Positions 18,394-29,357 of a stretch of DNA of 64,000 bases are shown here, one piece after another; within the stretch, counting starts at the first letter, position 1, and each line of letters begins with the position of its first letter. The notes below the pieces were generated by a model. That model searched no databases. It saw only the letters and a program-made list of their open reading frames with translations, and was not told where the DNA came from. Both the position numbers and the translations under genes were made by a program. Source of the stretch: Marinobacter sp. GTDB lineage: Bacteria; Pseudomonadota; Gammaproteobacteria; Pseudomonadales; Oleiphilaceae. Where the stretch lies: positions 1-64,000 of the forward strand of contig JAGYIS010000010.1 of assembly GCA_018402255.1 (NCBI GenBank), in the 5' to 3' direction.

Positions 18394-20603
18394 ATGCTCA
18401 TTACGAATTACCTGTCAGCAAAACGGTCGAGCGAGCGCGGCTCTCACAGAATATTTCCTGTCTCGTTGCTGGCCTCAGCCCTGATCAGCATGGTCGCCAC
18501 AAACGCCGTCGCACAAGCGACTCAGCAAGAGTTCGACCCCGCCTTGGTCGCCTTCGGCGATGACATCCCGGAGGTGCTGACTACCACCCGGCTGCGTCAG
18601 CCAAAAACCCGGGTGCCCGGCACGACCACGGTAATCACCGGGGATATGATTCGCGATCTTGGCATCATGAACCTGTACGAGGTTTTCCGCCTGGTGCCGG
18701 GTATGGTGGTCAATTTTGTTGGCAGTCACCAGCCGGTCACCACCTATCATGGCACCGTCCATTACGAGCAGCGGCGAATGCAGGTGCTCGTGGATGGTCG
18801 AACGTCTCACAAGGCAACTCTATCAGACATGGACTGGGAAACCATGCCTGTCCCACTGGAGATGATAGAGCGAATTGAAGTCGCTCGCGGCCCAAACTCT
18901 GCCGCTTACGGTATCAACGCCTTTCTTGGCACCATCAATATCATTACCCGTGACCCGGCCGACACCGCCGGTGTGGAAACCCGGGTAGTCAGCGGATCCC
19001 GAGGTTACTTGCGCACCTTTGGCTCTGTCGGCAACGCCGGCCCGGACCTTGACTGGCGGCTGACCTACGAGAAGCGGAAATTTGACGGCTTTGACTACCA
19101 GGTGGATGGCGGCGAACAACTACCGTTTCGCGATGGCCATGACATTAATTCCTTCACCTACGATTCTCGACTGAAATTCGATGAGCAAACGGATCTCGAA
19201 ATACGAGTTGGCATGGTTGACGGCACCAAGTACAACGATAAGGACAAAAGCGGCGAACTGAACCCCTTTACTGACCCCGACATTGATGTTCGTGATTACT
19301 ATGTGCAGTCAAAGCTGAACATCAGCACCTCGGATCGTCATTTTTTTCATGTTATGGCGGCTGTCGAAAACTTCAACCGGCGCCAACCCTACACGGTCGT
19401 CTTCCCGGACGAGGCGGTAGTCCTGCCTCGCAAACGGAACACCTCTCTTCAGACGAGACAGCAATCGTGATTTTATCTGTTTTCCGGATGATGCCTCGAC
19501 GGGCGGTTTGGCGGAGGTAGACGCAGACTCAGAAGATACCCGCCTCGAGTTGGAGCTGCAGGATACCCTGATTATCACCAATGATATCAAGATGGTTTCT
19601 GGTGCCGGCTTCCGCAAAGACACGTATCGTTCGGAAACCTACTTCAATGGCCGCGGCAATAACTACCAGTCCCGATTCTTTGGCAACCTCGAATACACAC
19701 CCCTGTCCTGGCTGACATTGAATGCTGGCGGCAACTGGGAGCGAACCAGCACCACCGATAATAGTTACTTTTCGCCCCGGCTAGCCGCAAACTTCACCCT
19801 CAACAATCGACATGCACTTCGGTTGGTTTATTCCGAAGCGGTTCGCACTCCGGATGGTTTTGAGCAAAATCCTGACTGGGGCTACACCCTCAAGAACGTC
19901 AGGCCAAGCCAGTACTCAAACCTTGAAGGGCGCAGAATTACCACGTTTGACGCCTATGAGGTTCTGGGCTGGCTCACCCTGGGCAAAGATCTTGATGAAG
20001 AACGCATTACCTCACGTGAAATCAGTTACTTCGGGCAGTTTCCCCTCGAGCAAGCCATGCTGTCTGTCGAAGTCCGGGGGTTCAAAGACGAACTTCGAGA
20101 CATGATCAGTGGCGTCATCCAGCTCAAGGACTGGAGCGTTGATAATAACGTTGCGATCGATCAGAAAGGTTTTGAGGTCGAAGCCTCGCTCGAATTTCCT
20201 GGCACCATGCTCCGGACCAGTTACGGATACCTGGATCAGGACACCCGGTACACCGGCGAGCCCATCATCAACGACGACGGCAATGTAGACACCCGGAAGC
20301 AGAATCAGGCGGTGGCCCTGCTAACCCGGATGTCGGTCCGCCACTCTGGCAGCGTTGCTGTTATCCAGGACCTACCCTGGGGGCTCAAGGCCTCGTCCGC
20401 CTTTTACTGGGCCGATGAGTTTGGCCGGAGCCAGTTCGAGCGGATAGATGCAAGAATAGCCAAGCGAATCTACCAGCCCCGCTATACCGCTGAACTTGGC
20501 TTTCACCATGCAGCACTATATGAATCGGGATCCGGAACTGAGCTCAGACAATAATATCGAAAACCACAACCAGTTCTTCGTAGAGGCGGGAGTCCGGTTC
20601 TGA
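18394..20603 (+). pseudogene. TonB-dependent outer membrane receptor, two frameshifts
   Basis: An outer-membrane receptor with an N-terminal signal peptide, a plug domain (about residues 60-190, with VPGTTTVITGDMIRDLG and IERIEVARGPNSAAYG) and a 22-strand-type barrel. The frame breaks around 19421-19450 (one extra base) and resumes as FRRDSNRDFICFPDDAS. It breaks again near 20509-20513 (one extra base) and resumes as YMNRDPELSSDNN, ending with EAGVRF, an aromatic-terminated barrel end. Restored length is about 735 residues. The cargo is unknown; a periplasmic binding protein and a hybrid kinase follow, so it may deliver or sense a nutrient. Confidence 0.8.
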
Positions 20604-20614
20604 CGCTATGATAA

Positions 20615-21635
20615 ATGGACGTAACACCAAGATCGTTCACCAATCGGGACGGTATGATCTCATCCAAATTTGCTGAATTCATTCAGTCATACAATGTTCA
20701 GAGGCGGCCGTCGGTCAGGTTGGCGCTGTTCTGGCTGTTGTTATCCATACTGCCGTCCACCAGTTATTCTCAGATGAGCGAACCTGGCGCTAACGTTATC
20801 TACATTGCCGGTTCTGGCAACAAGGCTCTGGATCTTCACATTACCCGCTTGCTTACCGACGAGCTTGGTGACGAAGCGTCGCTGGTGCCGGTGCGAGATG
20901 ATCAAAGCATGATTGGCACTGACAGCCCGATTGTGACCATCGGGCCGGTGGCGTTTTCAAAGATCCGCCAGATGAATCGAGACGCACCCATTCTGGCTTT
21001 GATGGTTGAAAAGACCTTCATCCAGAGTTACGCCACTCGCTCGCCAGGCCAGGTATCTGCGATCTATTATGATGTGCCATTGCTAAGACAGGCGCTGACG
21101 GGGACAACCATCCTGCCGCAGGCAACACAGATCGCGCTGCTGGCGTCGACAGAAACCGTCGAGCTCTATGAAGACCTGATTGACCAACTTGCAGCTTACA
21201 ACCTGAGAGCACGTGTATTCATCGCAGACAGTGACGAACAGCTAATCCCAACCCTCGTCAGGGCTCTCACCTACGGCGATTTTGTTCTGGCCGCTTCTGA
21301 CGACGCCATTTATAACCCTCGCAATATTAAACACATCCTGCTGACCGCCTATCGACGTAACAAGATTGTCATCGGCCCTAGTCAGGCTTACGTGAAAGCT
21401 GGCGTTCTGGCCTCCAGTTATGCGCCATTCCCTGCCATAGTCGAAAAGGCAGGCACCTATGTTCGGGCCTTTCTTGCCGAGCAGTCGCTTTCCAGAGCCA
21501 GATTATCCGGATGAGTATCGGGTCGAAATAAATCAGCAGGTTGGTCGCTCACTCAACATTCCCTTACCTGAACGGGAGTGGATTGCCGATCAGGTGAACA
21601 CACTGATCATAACCGGCCGGGAGGATTCAGAATGA
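20615..21635 (+). pseudogene. periplasmic ABC-type substrate-binding protein, frameshifted
   Basis: A secreted protein of the ABC_sub_bind type. After a basic N-terminus a hydrophobic stretch (LALFWLLLSILPSTSYSQ, about residues 37-54) forms a signal peptide; the body has two alternating alpha/beta lobes. The frame stops early at 21514, but removing one T from the run at 21489-21491 reads on as LPEPDYPDEYRVEINQQVG to a TGA at 21633-21635. That TGA overlaps the kinase ATG (ATGA). The start may be 20615 or the ATG at 20654. No ABC permease or ATPase is adjacent, so it probably acts as a sensor partner, not a transporter. Confidence 0.72.
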
Positions 21636-23575
21636 GTCGATCTGCCACCCGTCTCGGTGTATCACTGTCCAGAAAACTCCTGTTGCTTGGTGCTCTGCCC
21701 GCGGTGGTCATGTTCGTGGCGCTGATGGCGTTCTTTACGTCAGCACGACTGGACGATGCCCGTATTGATCTGGCGCGGAATGCCCAGATGCTGGCAGACA
21801 GCCTGGCGCCGGCACTCGAATACGCGGTCGTTTCAGGGAACACTCTGGCACTGGATCAGGTGTTAAGCCAATCCCTACGTCGAAGCAAAGCGGAGTGGAT
21901 TCGGGTAACCGACGTGGTTGGCGAGGAATTGGGGTTTGTAAGCAATAGCCTGCAAGACTCGTCAATGAGACGTAATGGGTTCGACCTCTATCAGGCCGAG
22001 ATATTACAGGAGCCGCTGGAACTGGGCAGCGGCACAGACTGGTTCAACCCCGGCTACGGCTTCAGCACTGGTTCTTTGCGTGTTGGCACGGTTGAGGTGG
22101 GAGTTGATCCTGAAGTGCTGGCGCATCGGCAGCAGGATATCCTGTGGTCCTCTATGGCCGTAGGCGTCGCCATGCTGCTGTTCACCATCCTCATGGTGAA
22201 TCACTTCCTCAACAGTATTCTTCAGCCAATCCGGAAACTGGCCAGTCGGGTCAGTATGCTTATCGGCGGTGATTATTCCGACCAGAAAGTTGTTACCGGG
22301 GGCAACTCAAAAGAGATCGTGGCCATCCAGCACCAGTTGAATGAGCTGGCACAACACCTTGAGAAGTTGCGGTCGGCCCGGGACCAGACCTTGGCCATGT
22401 CGGAATCCGCACGGGAGAAAGCCGAACTGGCCAGTCAGGCCAAATCTGAGTTTCTTGCAACCATGAGCCATGAGCTGAGAACGCCATTGAACGGTGTACT
22501 TGGCATGGTAGACCTGATTCAGGAAGAACCGCTTACCAAACGCCAGAGAGACTATCTGGGCACGGCACGGCAGGCGACAGAAGATCTGCTGACGGTGATA
22601 TCAGACATTCTGGACTACGCCCGAATGGACAGCGGTAGTCTTGAGCTTGAAAATCAGGAGTTTGATTTACGCATTCTGATCACCAACTGTGCAGCGTCGT
22701 ACCGCTATGCAGCAGAGCAACAGGGACTGGCGCTGGATGTGAACTTTCTGGGCGAGTGGCCTGAAAAGCCGTTGGTCATCGGTGATGCGCCACGGGTCAG
22801 GCAGATTCTCGCCTGCCTGCTCGATAACTCGCTCAAGTTTACCAATAACGGTTTTGTGAGCGTTCGCGCAAGCTGGCTTCCCCTCGAATCCAACTGCCTG
22901 ATGCTCACGTGTTCAGTCAGCGACACCGGGACCGGAATACCCGGAGACCGGTTGACCAACATTTTCCATACCTTTGAACAGATGGACAGCAGCAACACTC
23001 GTACACACGGTGGCACCGGCCTGGGTCTGTCTCTGGTTCAGCGCCTGGTGGAGCTGATGGGCGGCCACATTCAGGTAGAGTCGGATATCGGGGAAGGTTC
23101 ATCATTCCGCTTTGAAGTACCGTTCGAGCTTGCAGACCAGCAACACGGGTCCCAACCTACCCCGCCCAATAGCCCTCGGGAAACCATCGGGAGCACAGCC
23201 CGGGCTCTGGTGGTAGAGGACAACGCAGTGAACCAGAAGGTCACCGTCACACTGCTCAGCAAGTTGGGCTTTCAGGTGGAGTCAGCTCACAATGGCCAGG
23301 AAGCCATAGAGATGGTAAGAAGCAAACATGAGGGCTATGAGCTGATCCTGATGGATTGTCAGATGCCGATCATGGACGGCTATGAGGCAACCCGCATCAT
23401 TCGTGAATGGGAACAAAGTAACGGTCAGTCTGGTGTACCCATCATTGCCTTGACCGCCGACGTATCACACCAAACCAAAGAACTGTGCCTGGCCTCAGGT
23501 ATGAACGATTACATCCCGAAACCAGTCCGTCGTGAAACCCTTCGGGAAGTTCTCAGCCGCTGGGTTCGTCTATAA
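21632..23575 (+). CDS. hybrid sensor histidine kinase (HAMP-HisKA-HATPase-REC)
   Basis: A 647-residue inner-membrane hybrid kinase. Membrane segments lie at about residues 16-37 and 174-194 around a 135-residue periplasmic domain, followed by HAMP. The H box is FLATMSHELRTPLNG, the N box LLDNSLKFTNNG, and the G boxes DTGTGIPG and GGTGLGLSL. The C-terminal receiver has the phospho-acceptor in LILMDCQMPIMDG and the conserved lysine in IPKPV. The ATG at 21632 overlaps the preceding stop, so translation is coupled to the binding protein, which likely presents a ligand to the sensor. No HPt or DNA-binding regulator is nearby. Confidence 0.88.
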   Translation: MSRSATRLGVSLSRKLLLLGALPAVVMFVALMAFFTSARLDDARIDLARNAQMLADSLAPALEYAVVSGNTLALDQVLSQSLRRSKAEWIRVTDVVGEELGFVSNSLQDSSMRRNGFDLYQAEILQEPLELGSGTDWFNPGYGFSTGSLRVGTVEVGVDPEVLAHRQQDILWSSMAVGVAMLLFTILMVNHFLNSILQPIRKLASRVSMLIGGDYSDQKVVTGGNSKEIVAIQHQLNELAQHLEKLRSARDQTLAMSESAREKAELASQAKSEFLATMSHELRTPLNGVLGMVDLIQEEPLTKRQRDYLGTARQATEDLLTVISDILDYARMDSGSLELENQEFDLRILITNCAASYRYAAEQQGLALDVNFLGEWPEKPLVIGDAPRVRQILACLLDNSLKFTNNGFVSVRASWLPLESNCLMLTCSVSDTGTGIPGDRLTNIFHTFEQMDSSNTRTHGGTGLGLSLVQRLVELMGGHIQVESDIGEGSSFRFEVPFELADQQHGSQPTPPNSPRETIGSTARALVVEDNAVNQKVTVTLLSKLGFQVESAHNGQEAIEMVRSKHEGYELILMDCQMPIMDGYEATRIIREWEQSNGQSGVPIIALTADVSHQTKELCLASGMNDYIPKPVRRETLREVLSRWVRL

Positions 23576-23636
23576 GCCGACGACTGCCCTGACCCACTGC
23601 ATCACATCAAGTGAGTCAGGTGGCCGCGCTGTCAGC

Positions 23637-24998
23637 TCAGGCCACCGGCTCGCGCATGGTGACAAACTCTTCTGCAGACGTCGGGTGGATACCAATGGTG
23701 GCGTCAAACTGGGCCTTGGTCGCGCCCGCTTTAATCGCCACCGCCAATCCCTGAGTGATTTCACCAGCATCCGGCCCCACCATGTGGGCGCCCAGCACCT
23801 TGTCGGTCTGATCATCAACCACCAGTTTCATCAGGCAACGCTCATCCCGACCACTGAGGGTATATTTCATCGGCCTGAATTCAGAACGGTAGATCCTGAG
23901 TTTGTGGCCAGCCTCTCTCGCCTGCTCTTCCGTCAGGCCCACCGTGCCGATGTTAGGCTGGCAGAAGACCGCGGTAGGAATAGCACTGTAATCCATCTCA
24001 CCCTGACCATCGCCAAACAGTCTGCGTGACAGCACCATCGCCTGAGCAAGTGCGACTGGCGTCAGTTGTGGGGTACCAATCACATCGCCTAGCGCGGATA
24101 TCGACGGCACCGAAGTCTGGAAATAGTCATCCACCACAACATGCCCGGAGGCGTTAAGCTCGATGCCAAGGTCAGTCAGGCCAAGGCCGTCAACCAGTGC
24201 CCTGCGACCGGTTGCGGCCATCACCAGGCCAGTCTCCAGCTGCTCACCGTTGGACAGATTTACCTGATAGTGCGCGCCTTCGGTTTCAATGGACTCGATC
24301 GTGACGTTGAACTGCAGATCAATGCCTTTCTTGCGCATTTCCTGCTCGGTAAAGCGGCGAATGTCATCGTCAAAACCCCGCAGGAACAAGTCACCCCGGT
24401 ATAACAGGGTGGTTTTGACTCCCAGTCCCGCCAGAATGCCGGCAAACTCCACCGCGATGTAACCGCCGCCCCACACTACGGCGTGACGGGGCAACTGGGG
24501 CAAATAGAACATCTCATTGGAGGTCAGTATGCATTCTTTGCCGGGTACATCCGGAACCACCGGCCAGCTTCCGGTCGCTACGGTGATGTGTTTGGTTGAA
24601 TAGCGTTGGTCACCGACCACAACGGTATTGGCATCCTGAATGCTGGCAGTGCCCCGAATAATTTCCACTCCTGCGTTCTCAAGCAGGCGACCGTAGATAC
24701 CGTTCAACCGCTCAATCTCAGCATTCTTGTTGGCAACCAGGGTTGGCCAATCGAAGCTCACGTCGTCCATTGGCACGCGCCAGCCGTATCCAGCGGCATC
24801 CTCAAGATCGTCGTGAACATGAGCCCCGTATACAAACAGCTTTTTCGGAACGCACCCTACATTGACGCATGTTCCGCCGAGATAGCGCGACTCCACGACG
24901 GCCACGCGGGCGCCTCGCTGTGCAGACATTCTCGCCAGCCGGACACCACCGGACCCAGCACCAATTACAATCAGATCGAAATCCTGGCTGTCAGACAC
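23637..24998 (-). CDS. gor: glutathione-disulfide reductase
   Basis: A 453-residue FAD enzyme keeping glutathione reduced with NADPH. The FAD motif [10 protein letters not shown] is near residue 13, the redox disulfide is [13 protein letters not shown] near residues 41-53, and the C-terminal catalytic histidine lies in [14 protein letters not shown]. The second nucleotide site reads [11 protein letters not shown]. The [12 protein letters not shown] region resembles the plant/cyanobacterial and many proteobacterial glutathione reductases. It stands on the same strand as the acetyltransferase upstream, 25 bases away. Confidence 0.92.
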   Translation of the reverse strand: MSDSQDFDLIVIGAGSGGVRLARMSAQRGARVAVVESRYLGGTCVNVGCVPKKLFVYGAHVHDDLEDAAGYGWRVPMDDVSFDWPTLVANKNAEIERLNGIYGRLLENAGVEIIRGTASIQDANTVVVGDQRYSTKHITVATGSWPVVPDVPGKECILTSNEMFYLPQLPRHAVVWGGGYIAVEFAGILAGLGVKTTLLYRGDLFLRGFDDDIRRFTEQEMRKKGIDLQFNVTIESIETEGAHYQVNLSNGEQLETGLVMAATGRRALVDGLGLTDLGIELNASGHVVVDDYFQTSVPSISALGDVIGTPQLTPVALAQAMVLSRRLFGDGQGEMDYSAIPTAVFCQPNIGTVGLTEEQAREAGHKLRIYRSEFRPMKYTLSGRDERCLMKLVVDDQTDKVLGAHMVGPDAGEITQGLAVAIKAGATKAQFDATIGIHPTSAEEFVTMREPVA

Positions 24999-25023
24999 AC
25001 TCTCTCCTGTTCACAAAAAGATA

Positions 25024-25701
25024 TTAATGCTGGGCTGCCTCGCTTCGGCGTTCATCTGAATCCGCTTTGATCTCGCGATAAAGTACGTGATCTTCGAAAT
25101 CACCGAGGCGAATCTTGCCCAGGCTCTGGAACCCCTCAGACTCATAAAAAGGCAGGTATCGGCTGTTACCGGTATCCAGAACCAGCCCGCTGCCGCGAGG
25201 GTTCTCCTCACAGAGTCTTTCTACTGCTTTTAACAATACCCGACCGTAGCCCTGATGCTGGTATTTTGGGTTAACCCCCATCAAAGGCAACTGATGAGCC
25301 TGCGGGTGTGGCAATAAGTCGCGGATTTTCTGATGATAATCCAGGTAACGACGGGTTGAGGCGAAGCCGGCCGTCAGCACCATGCGAATTCTCCAGCTGA
25401 ACTGATCGGCCAGGTTCATTCGCAATTCCGGGTCGCCAATGAACGCCACGGCGATAAGGGTCTCCCCTTTCATGACGCCGACGGCGTCCTGATTCAGATC
25501 GAGATACAGATCGATCAGTTCTCTGACCGTCGCCCTCACTCGCTGATCATAGCCTGCCCGACGGTGATCAAAAAGGTACTGGAACGTCGGATCTTCCCGG
25601 TAGGCACTACAGAGAATGGACTGGGCCTCATTACGCGCCGTCTCATCAAGCCGAACCACGACGGCATCGGTATTATTATTGTTTTCTTGCGTATCACGCA
25701 T
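25024..25701 (-). CDS. GNAT family N-acetyltransferase
   Basis: A 225-residue acetyltransferase. The acetyl-CoA pyrophosphate motif QHQGYGRVLLKAVERL is near residue 148, preceded by LPLMGVNPKY and followed by LVLDTGNSRYLPFYESEGF, the usual order in the GNAT fold. The ATG at 25701 is chosen over a GTG at 25743 because it has GAGGAG about 9 bases upstream. The acceptor substrate is unknown. It follows gspM on the same strand by 48 bases but is not a secretion component, and may only share read-through. Confidence 0.83.
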   Translation of the reverse strand: MRDTQENNNNTDAVVVRLDETARNEAQSILCSAYREDPTFQYLFDHRRAGYDQRVRATVRELIDLYLDLNQDAVGVMKGETLIAVAFIGDPELRMNLADQFSWRIRMVLTAGFASTRRYLDYHQKIRDLLPHPQAHQLPLMGVNPKYQHQGYGRVLLKAVERLCEENPRGSGLVLDTGNSRYLPFYESEGFQSLGKIRLGDFEDHVLYREIKADSDERRSEAAQH

Positions 25702-25749
25702 TTTCTCGTGCTCCTCAGGAACTCCGGTCAACGTTGGGTTCACGCCCGT

Positions 25750-26280
25750 TCAGATCGTCAAGGTAAGCCGGACCGAAACCCGGCCCGGCTCATTGCCTCT
25801 ATCCAATGCAGCCTGGTCAATAATCACGCCATTGCGTGAATCAAGTTGCTCAATCCAGGCTGCGACGTCAGCGAACGGAGCACCCTCAAGCCAGACACGT
25901 ACGCCGTTTTCACCACTGGGCTCAAACCTTTGCAGAGACAGCCCGGCCTCGCCAGCCGAGCGAGTGACCAGCGCCATCAATGCACGCCCGTCTGCTGGCC
26001 TATCGACGGCGGTTGCGGAGCTTGCCGAGTCTGTTCCGCCTAGCTGGCGAATGCTGGACTCGTTCGCCTGCATCCAGGCCAACAGCTGTTCTGCATTTTC
26101 CCGACCTGATTCCGCCCGGTCACGAAAATCCGACACCGGGCTCCAGATGGCAAAGTACAGTATTGCCAGCACCAAGGCGACGGTGAGAATACCCAGCGCC
26201 TGCCGGTCCCTGACGGGAAGTTGGTCGTATCGGGCGATCAGTTTGCCCACCGCTGGCTGGTCTTTAATTCGGGTCCACAT
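25750..26280 (-). CDS. gspM: type II secretion system protein GspM
   Basis: A 176-residue inner-membrane protein of the T2SS assembly platform, which binds GspL. It has one N-terminal membrane segment at about residues 33-53 (ALGILTVALVLAILYFAIW) and a ferredoxin-like periplasmic domain. It is the last secretion gene of the gspE-M operon and starts 4 bases after the gspL stop. Identification rests on topology and on its position. Confidence 0.87.
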   Translation of the reverse strand: MWTRIKDQPAVGKLIARYDQLPVRDRQALGILTVALVLAILYFAIWSPVSDFRDRAESGRENAEQLLAWMQANESSIRQLGGTDSASSATAVDRPADGRALMALVTRSAGEAGLSLQRFEPSGENGVRVWLEGAPFADVAAWIEQLDSRNGVIIDQAALDRGNEPGRVSVRLTLTI

Positions 26281-26284
26281 GATA

Positions 26285-27592
26285 TCAGCCTCCAGAGACC
26301 GTCAAACGGCCACGAGAGCCGGAACTTTCATTGACCACAGAGCCAATCTGAGCCTGCAGACCCTGGTTGGCAAGCCCGTTTCTCAAACTGCTCATCCGTT
26401 CGTAGCTATCCGCCCGCACATCCACCACCAACTCGCCGCGGTTTCGGCTGTAGTTGATCGAATTGAAAGTGACCGCTCCGCTCGACGGCAGGCGGCTGTA
26501 CTGATCGCCGGTGTATTTGAGCAAAGTGACAAAGTCCACTTCCTGCTGACCGGAACCCGCAACCCGTAACTGGCCTTCGATGACACGACGCACGTTGCCG
26601 GCGTGGGTGCGACGATCACCGGGGAAGGCTGACTGATATATGGCCAGGGCCTGCTCCTGGAGCTTCTCCGCTTCTTGGTTGTGATAGATGCCCATACCGG
26701 TATTCAAAGCCAACTGCACGACAAACCAGACCGAGGCTACCGCTATCAATGGCTTCCATGGTCTAAGCGGACTGCTACCATCCTTGTTTACAGCGAATGG
26801 GCCCTGGCAAAGATTGACCGGATTACACATGTGGTGGTGGTAAGCCCACGCGAGAAACTCCAGGGGCGAGAACTCAAGGGGTTTCTGGCTCAATTTCAAG
26901 CGGCCGTCACCGCTGCCCAATTCCACAATTACCGATTGATAGCTTTCCAGATCTGAGTCTGTGCCATAAACATTGACTGGAATTTCTGCAACGACCTCCT
27001 CGGAAGGAGGTGCCGCCAGCGTGATGCCCAACATCCCGAGGTTGCTGGTCTGCATACGCAACCATTCACCTCTTTGACTGAGCAACATGACGCCGTCGCC
27101 ATCCAGGCAGGCAGTCCAGCCTCCCTCAGTGGCCGGAAGCAGAGCGGCGTCAGGGAAAATCGCGTCCAGACGGACGTGTTCCCAGCCTGAGAACAACGCC
27201 AGCCAACGTCCCATCTGCTGCTGATCGATAGCAGCTACCTGGTAGCCGTCGGGTGTGTGACGACCCAGTGCCAGGTGCACCGATTCGATGTCCTGGGCGA
27301 CTTGCTCTTCGACCGCGAATGGCAATGCCTGAAGCACAAAGCGGCTTTGCTTTGCGGGAATATCTGCTACACAGAACAGCGCCTCATCACCAGGAATCAG
27401 GCCAATCAGCAGCACTTTATCCAGTGCATTCTGAGCCAATGTCTGCTCAATAACCTCTCTGGAATCTGCAGCCCCTCTGGCCTGCGCGTCGCCACTGGCA
27501 TCCTGAAGCAACCAGCTGAACAATTGTGACTCCGGATTCTGCTCCGTGTCCGCAAAGGGCGGAACCGGCCGGACAAAAAGGCGATAAGACAT
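26285..27592 (-). CDS. gspL: type II secretion system protein GspL
   Basis: A 435-residue protein with a cytoplasmic actin-like domain that docks the ATPase GspE (about residues 1-270), one membrane segment near residues 278-298 (LIAVASVWFVVQLALNTGMG) and a periplasmic ferredoxin-like domain. It links the motor to the pseudopilus platform. It lies 2 bases after the gspK stop in the operon, as in other T2SS clusters. Confidence 0.9.
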   Translation of the reverse strand: MSYRLFVRPVPPFADTEQNPESQLFSWLLQDASGDAQARGAADSREVIEQTLAQNALDKVLLIGLIPGDEALFCVADIPAKQSRFVLQALPFAVEEQVAQDIESVHLALGRHTPDGYQVAAIDQQQMGRWLALFSGWEHVRLDAIFPDAALLPATEGGWTACLDGDGVMLLSQRGEWLRMQTSNLGMLGITLAAPPSEEVVAEIPVNVYGTDSDLESYQSVIVELGSGDGRLKLSQKPLEFSPLEFLAWAYHHHMCNPVNLCQGPFAVNKDGSSPLRPWKPLIAVASVWFVVQLALNTGMGIYHNQEAEKLQEQALAIYQSAFPGDRRTHAGNVRRVIEGQLRVAGSGQQEVDFVTLLKYTGDQYSRLPSSGAVTFNSINYSRNRGELVVDVRADSYERMSSLRNGLANQGLQAQIGSVVNESSGSRGRLTVSGG

Positions 27593-27594
27593 GG

Positions 27595-28608
27595 CTATCC
27601 TTCCGAGATTGAATAGGGTTCTTTGGTAATGCGGTTCTTCTGCCCGGAATCCCTGTGAACCGTCCGGACTTCTCCCTCCGGATTACGAAAAACAGTGCTG
27701 ACCATAGTGACAACACGATCATCGTAGGTAATCCTTGAGACAACTTCAAAAAACCGTGATTGCAGAGAGAGCCCCGCAGCTTTGAGGCCCATGCCCGCAA
27801 ATTCCTGCAATGCCAGAAAGTCCTGCAGGTTTTCAAAACGCTGCTCTTCTCTCTGGGCGAGAATGGAAGCAGCCTGAGCCTCGGTTACTTCGTCGTGCAA
27901 AGACATGAGCACCGGACCCGTCGCGGTGTTCACATTAATACCAATACCACTGACCGGCAAGGCAATGACGTGAGGTCTGAGCGCAACGTAAATCTCTTCC
28001 GTCATGCCCTCGATCAGTCTTAATTCCGTGATCGATAGAAATGGCTGATTGGCCGCTCGATAGGGTTGCTCCGCCATCAGGTACTGGCCGTCTTCTGCAC
28101 CATAGGCACTTATAGTCTGGTCATCCGCATCGATCCAGTCGATCAATGCATCCACAGACACCGTGGTGATACCCAGCGCCCTGAACAAGCGGATCAGGCG
28201 GTCTCTGGTCATGGTATCCAACTGGCCATTGGCGCTGACGAGATCATTAAGGTTGATTCGCCCGCTCAGGTCGTCAATCTGGACCTCGGCCACGCCGTTA
28301 GTATCCAGGGGCAATATCGCGGCATACATCGCCCAGAACTCATCCGGGCTATCAACCATCAGGCCGTCTTCCCGGTCCTGTTCAAAATCCCGGATCAGGA
28401 TCCGGCGAGCAAATTCTTCGGCACCCAGCGCTATGCTGTGCCCCTGTTGCTGGGCGAGATAATGCCCGGCCTTGAATACCCTAATGCTTTGCTTCTGGGT
28501 CATGCCCGTGGCCAGCATAACCACCAAGGCCATGGCTAACAGCACCATAATCAGTGCAACGCCATTTTGTCGCCCGTAAATCCTGGTCAGCGCTACCGAC
28601 GTTTTCAT
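27595..28608 (-). CDS. gspK: type II secretion minor pseudopilin GspK
   Basis: A 337-residue minor pseudopilin, much larger than the others as usual for GspK. The prepilin leader precedes GVALIMVLLAMALVVMLATG. Unlike the other pseudopilins it has no Glu at position 5, a GspK hallmark, because it caps the pseudopilus tip with GspI and GspJ. The large inserted domain contains helix-hairpin-helix-like repeats (GINVNTATGPVLMSL). Its ATG overlaps the gspJ stop by 4 bases. Confidence 0.9.
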   Translation of the reverse strand: MKTSVALTRIYGRQNGVALIMVLLAMALVVMLATGMTQKQSIRVFKAGHYLAQQQGHSIALGAEEFARRILIRDFEQDREDGLMVDSPDEFWAMYAAILPLDTNGVAEVQIDDLSGRINLNDLVSANGQLDTMTRDRLIRLFRALGITTVSVDALIDWIDADDQTISAYGAEDGQYLMAEQPYRAANQPFLSITELRLIEGMTEEIYVALRPHVIALPVSGIGINVNTATGPVLMSLHDEVTEAQAASILAQREEQRFENLQDFLALQEFAGMGLKAAGLSLQSRFFEVVSRITYDDRVVTMVSTVFRNPEGEVRTVHRDSGQKNRITKEPYSISEG

Positions 28609-29357
28609 GGCTCGGTACCCTGCTGTTCCTGGCTTTCTTCGTTATCGGTATCCGATTCGCTGGCCGCCTCCATTTGCTGATTCACAACAACCTGAGCCTG
28701 AGTCACATCAAAGTCCGGCAGCGCAAACGTTCTCACCAGCTCGCCAAACCGTTCATGTTCCAGGGTGACTTCTATACCGCGCGGCATGGGCAGCGTTGGT
28801 CTGGCACCGGGAGACAAATTCGCCAACTCCTGGTCGGCAGGCCATTCCTCCTGCCAGGTCAACTCGCTTGTTAAAAACCGGATATCGAAAGCCAGTACGC
28901 CTTCCAGCATCAGCATATCGCGGCTGCTGTCGTCCTGGGCCTGATCAACCGATGGCCAGTAACGCCGGCGCAGTTCAGCCCCGGTGTATTCCCAGGCTAC
29001 CCGCTGCAAACCGCTACGCCGCAGACCAAGCGGATTCCGCCAGCCCTGTCGCGTCAATTGCAGAACAAAGGCGTCTTCGCGACTGTTCAGGGCAGGCTGA
29101 AAGTCACCGTAAACATCACGTACCGGACGATTGACCAGCTGCGTCAGATCCCGCTCCAAAAACAACATGGTTTTCTGGAGGCCTTCGAACTCATCGGCTA
29201 CTTCATTCACCCTGTCGCGAGAAGTCACCACACTGTTGATCACCTGCCAGACCCCCAGGCCGATGACGGCGGTAATGGTCACGGCGATCAGCACTTCCAT
29301 CAGGGTAAAACCGGCGTTGTGCCTGCCAGTTAGAGCGAAATTGGAGCGAACCATCAC
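28605..29357 (-). CDS. gspJ: type II secretion minor pseudopilin GspJ
   Basis: A 250-residue minor pseudopilin with the prepilin-peptidase site G-FTLMEVLIAVTITAVIG at about residues 16-33, including Glu5 of the mature form. The C-terminal tail (after about 225) is rich in Glu, Gln and Ser and probably disordered. It forms the tip complex with GspI and GspK. Start and stop overlap its neighbours by 4 bases each. Confidence 0.9.
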   Translation of the reverse strand: MMVRSNFALTGRHNAGFTLMEVLIAVTITAVIGLGVWQVINSVVTSRDRVNEVADEFEGLQKTMLFLERDLTQLVNRPVRDVYGDFQPALNSREDAFVLQLTRQGWRNPLGLRRSGLQRVAWEYTGAELRRRYWPSVDQAQDDSSRDMLMLEGVLAFDIRFLTSELTWQEEWPADQELANLSPGARPTLPMPRGIEVTLEHERFGELVRTFALPDFDVTQAQVVVNQQMEAASESDTDNEESQEQQGTEP

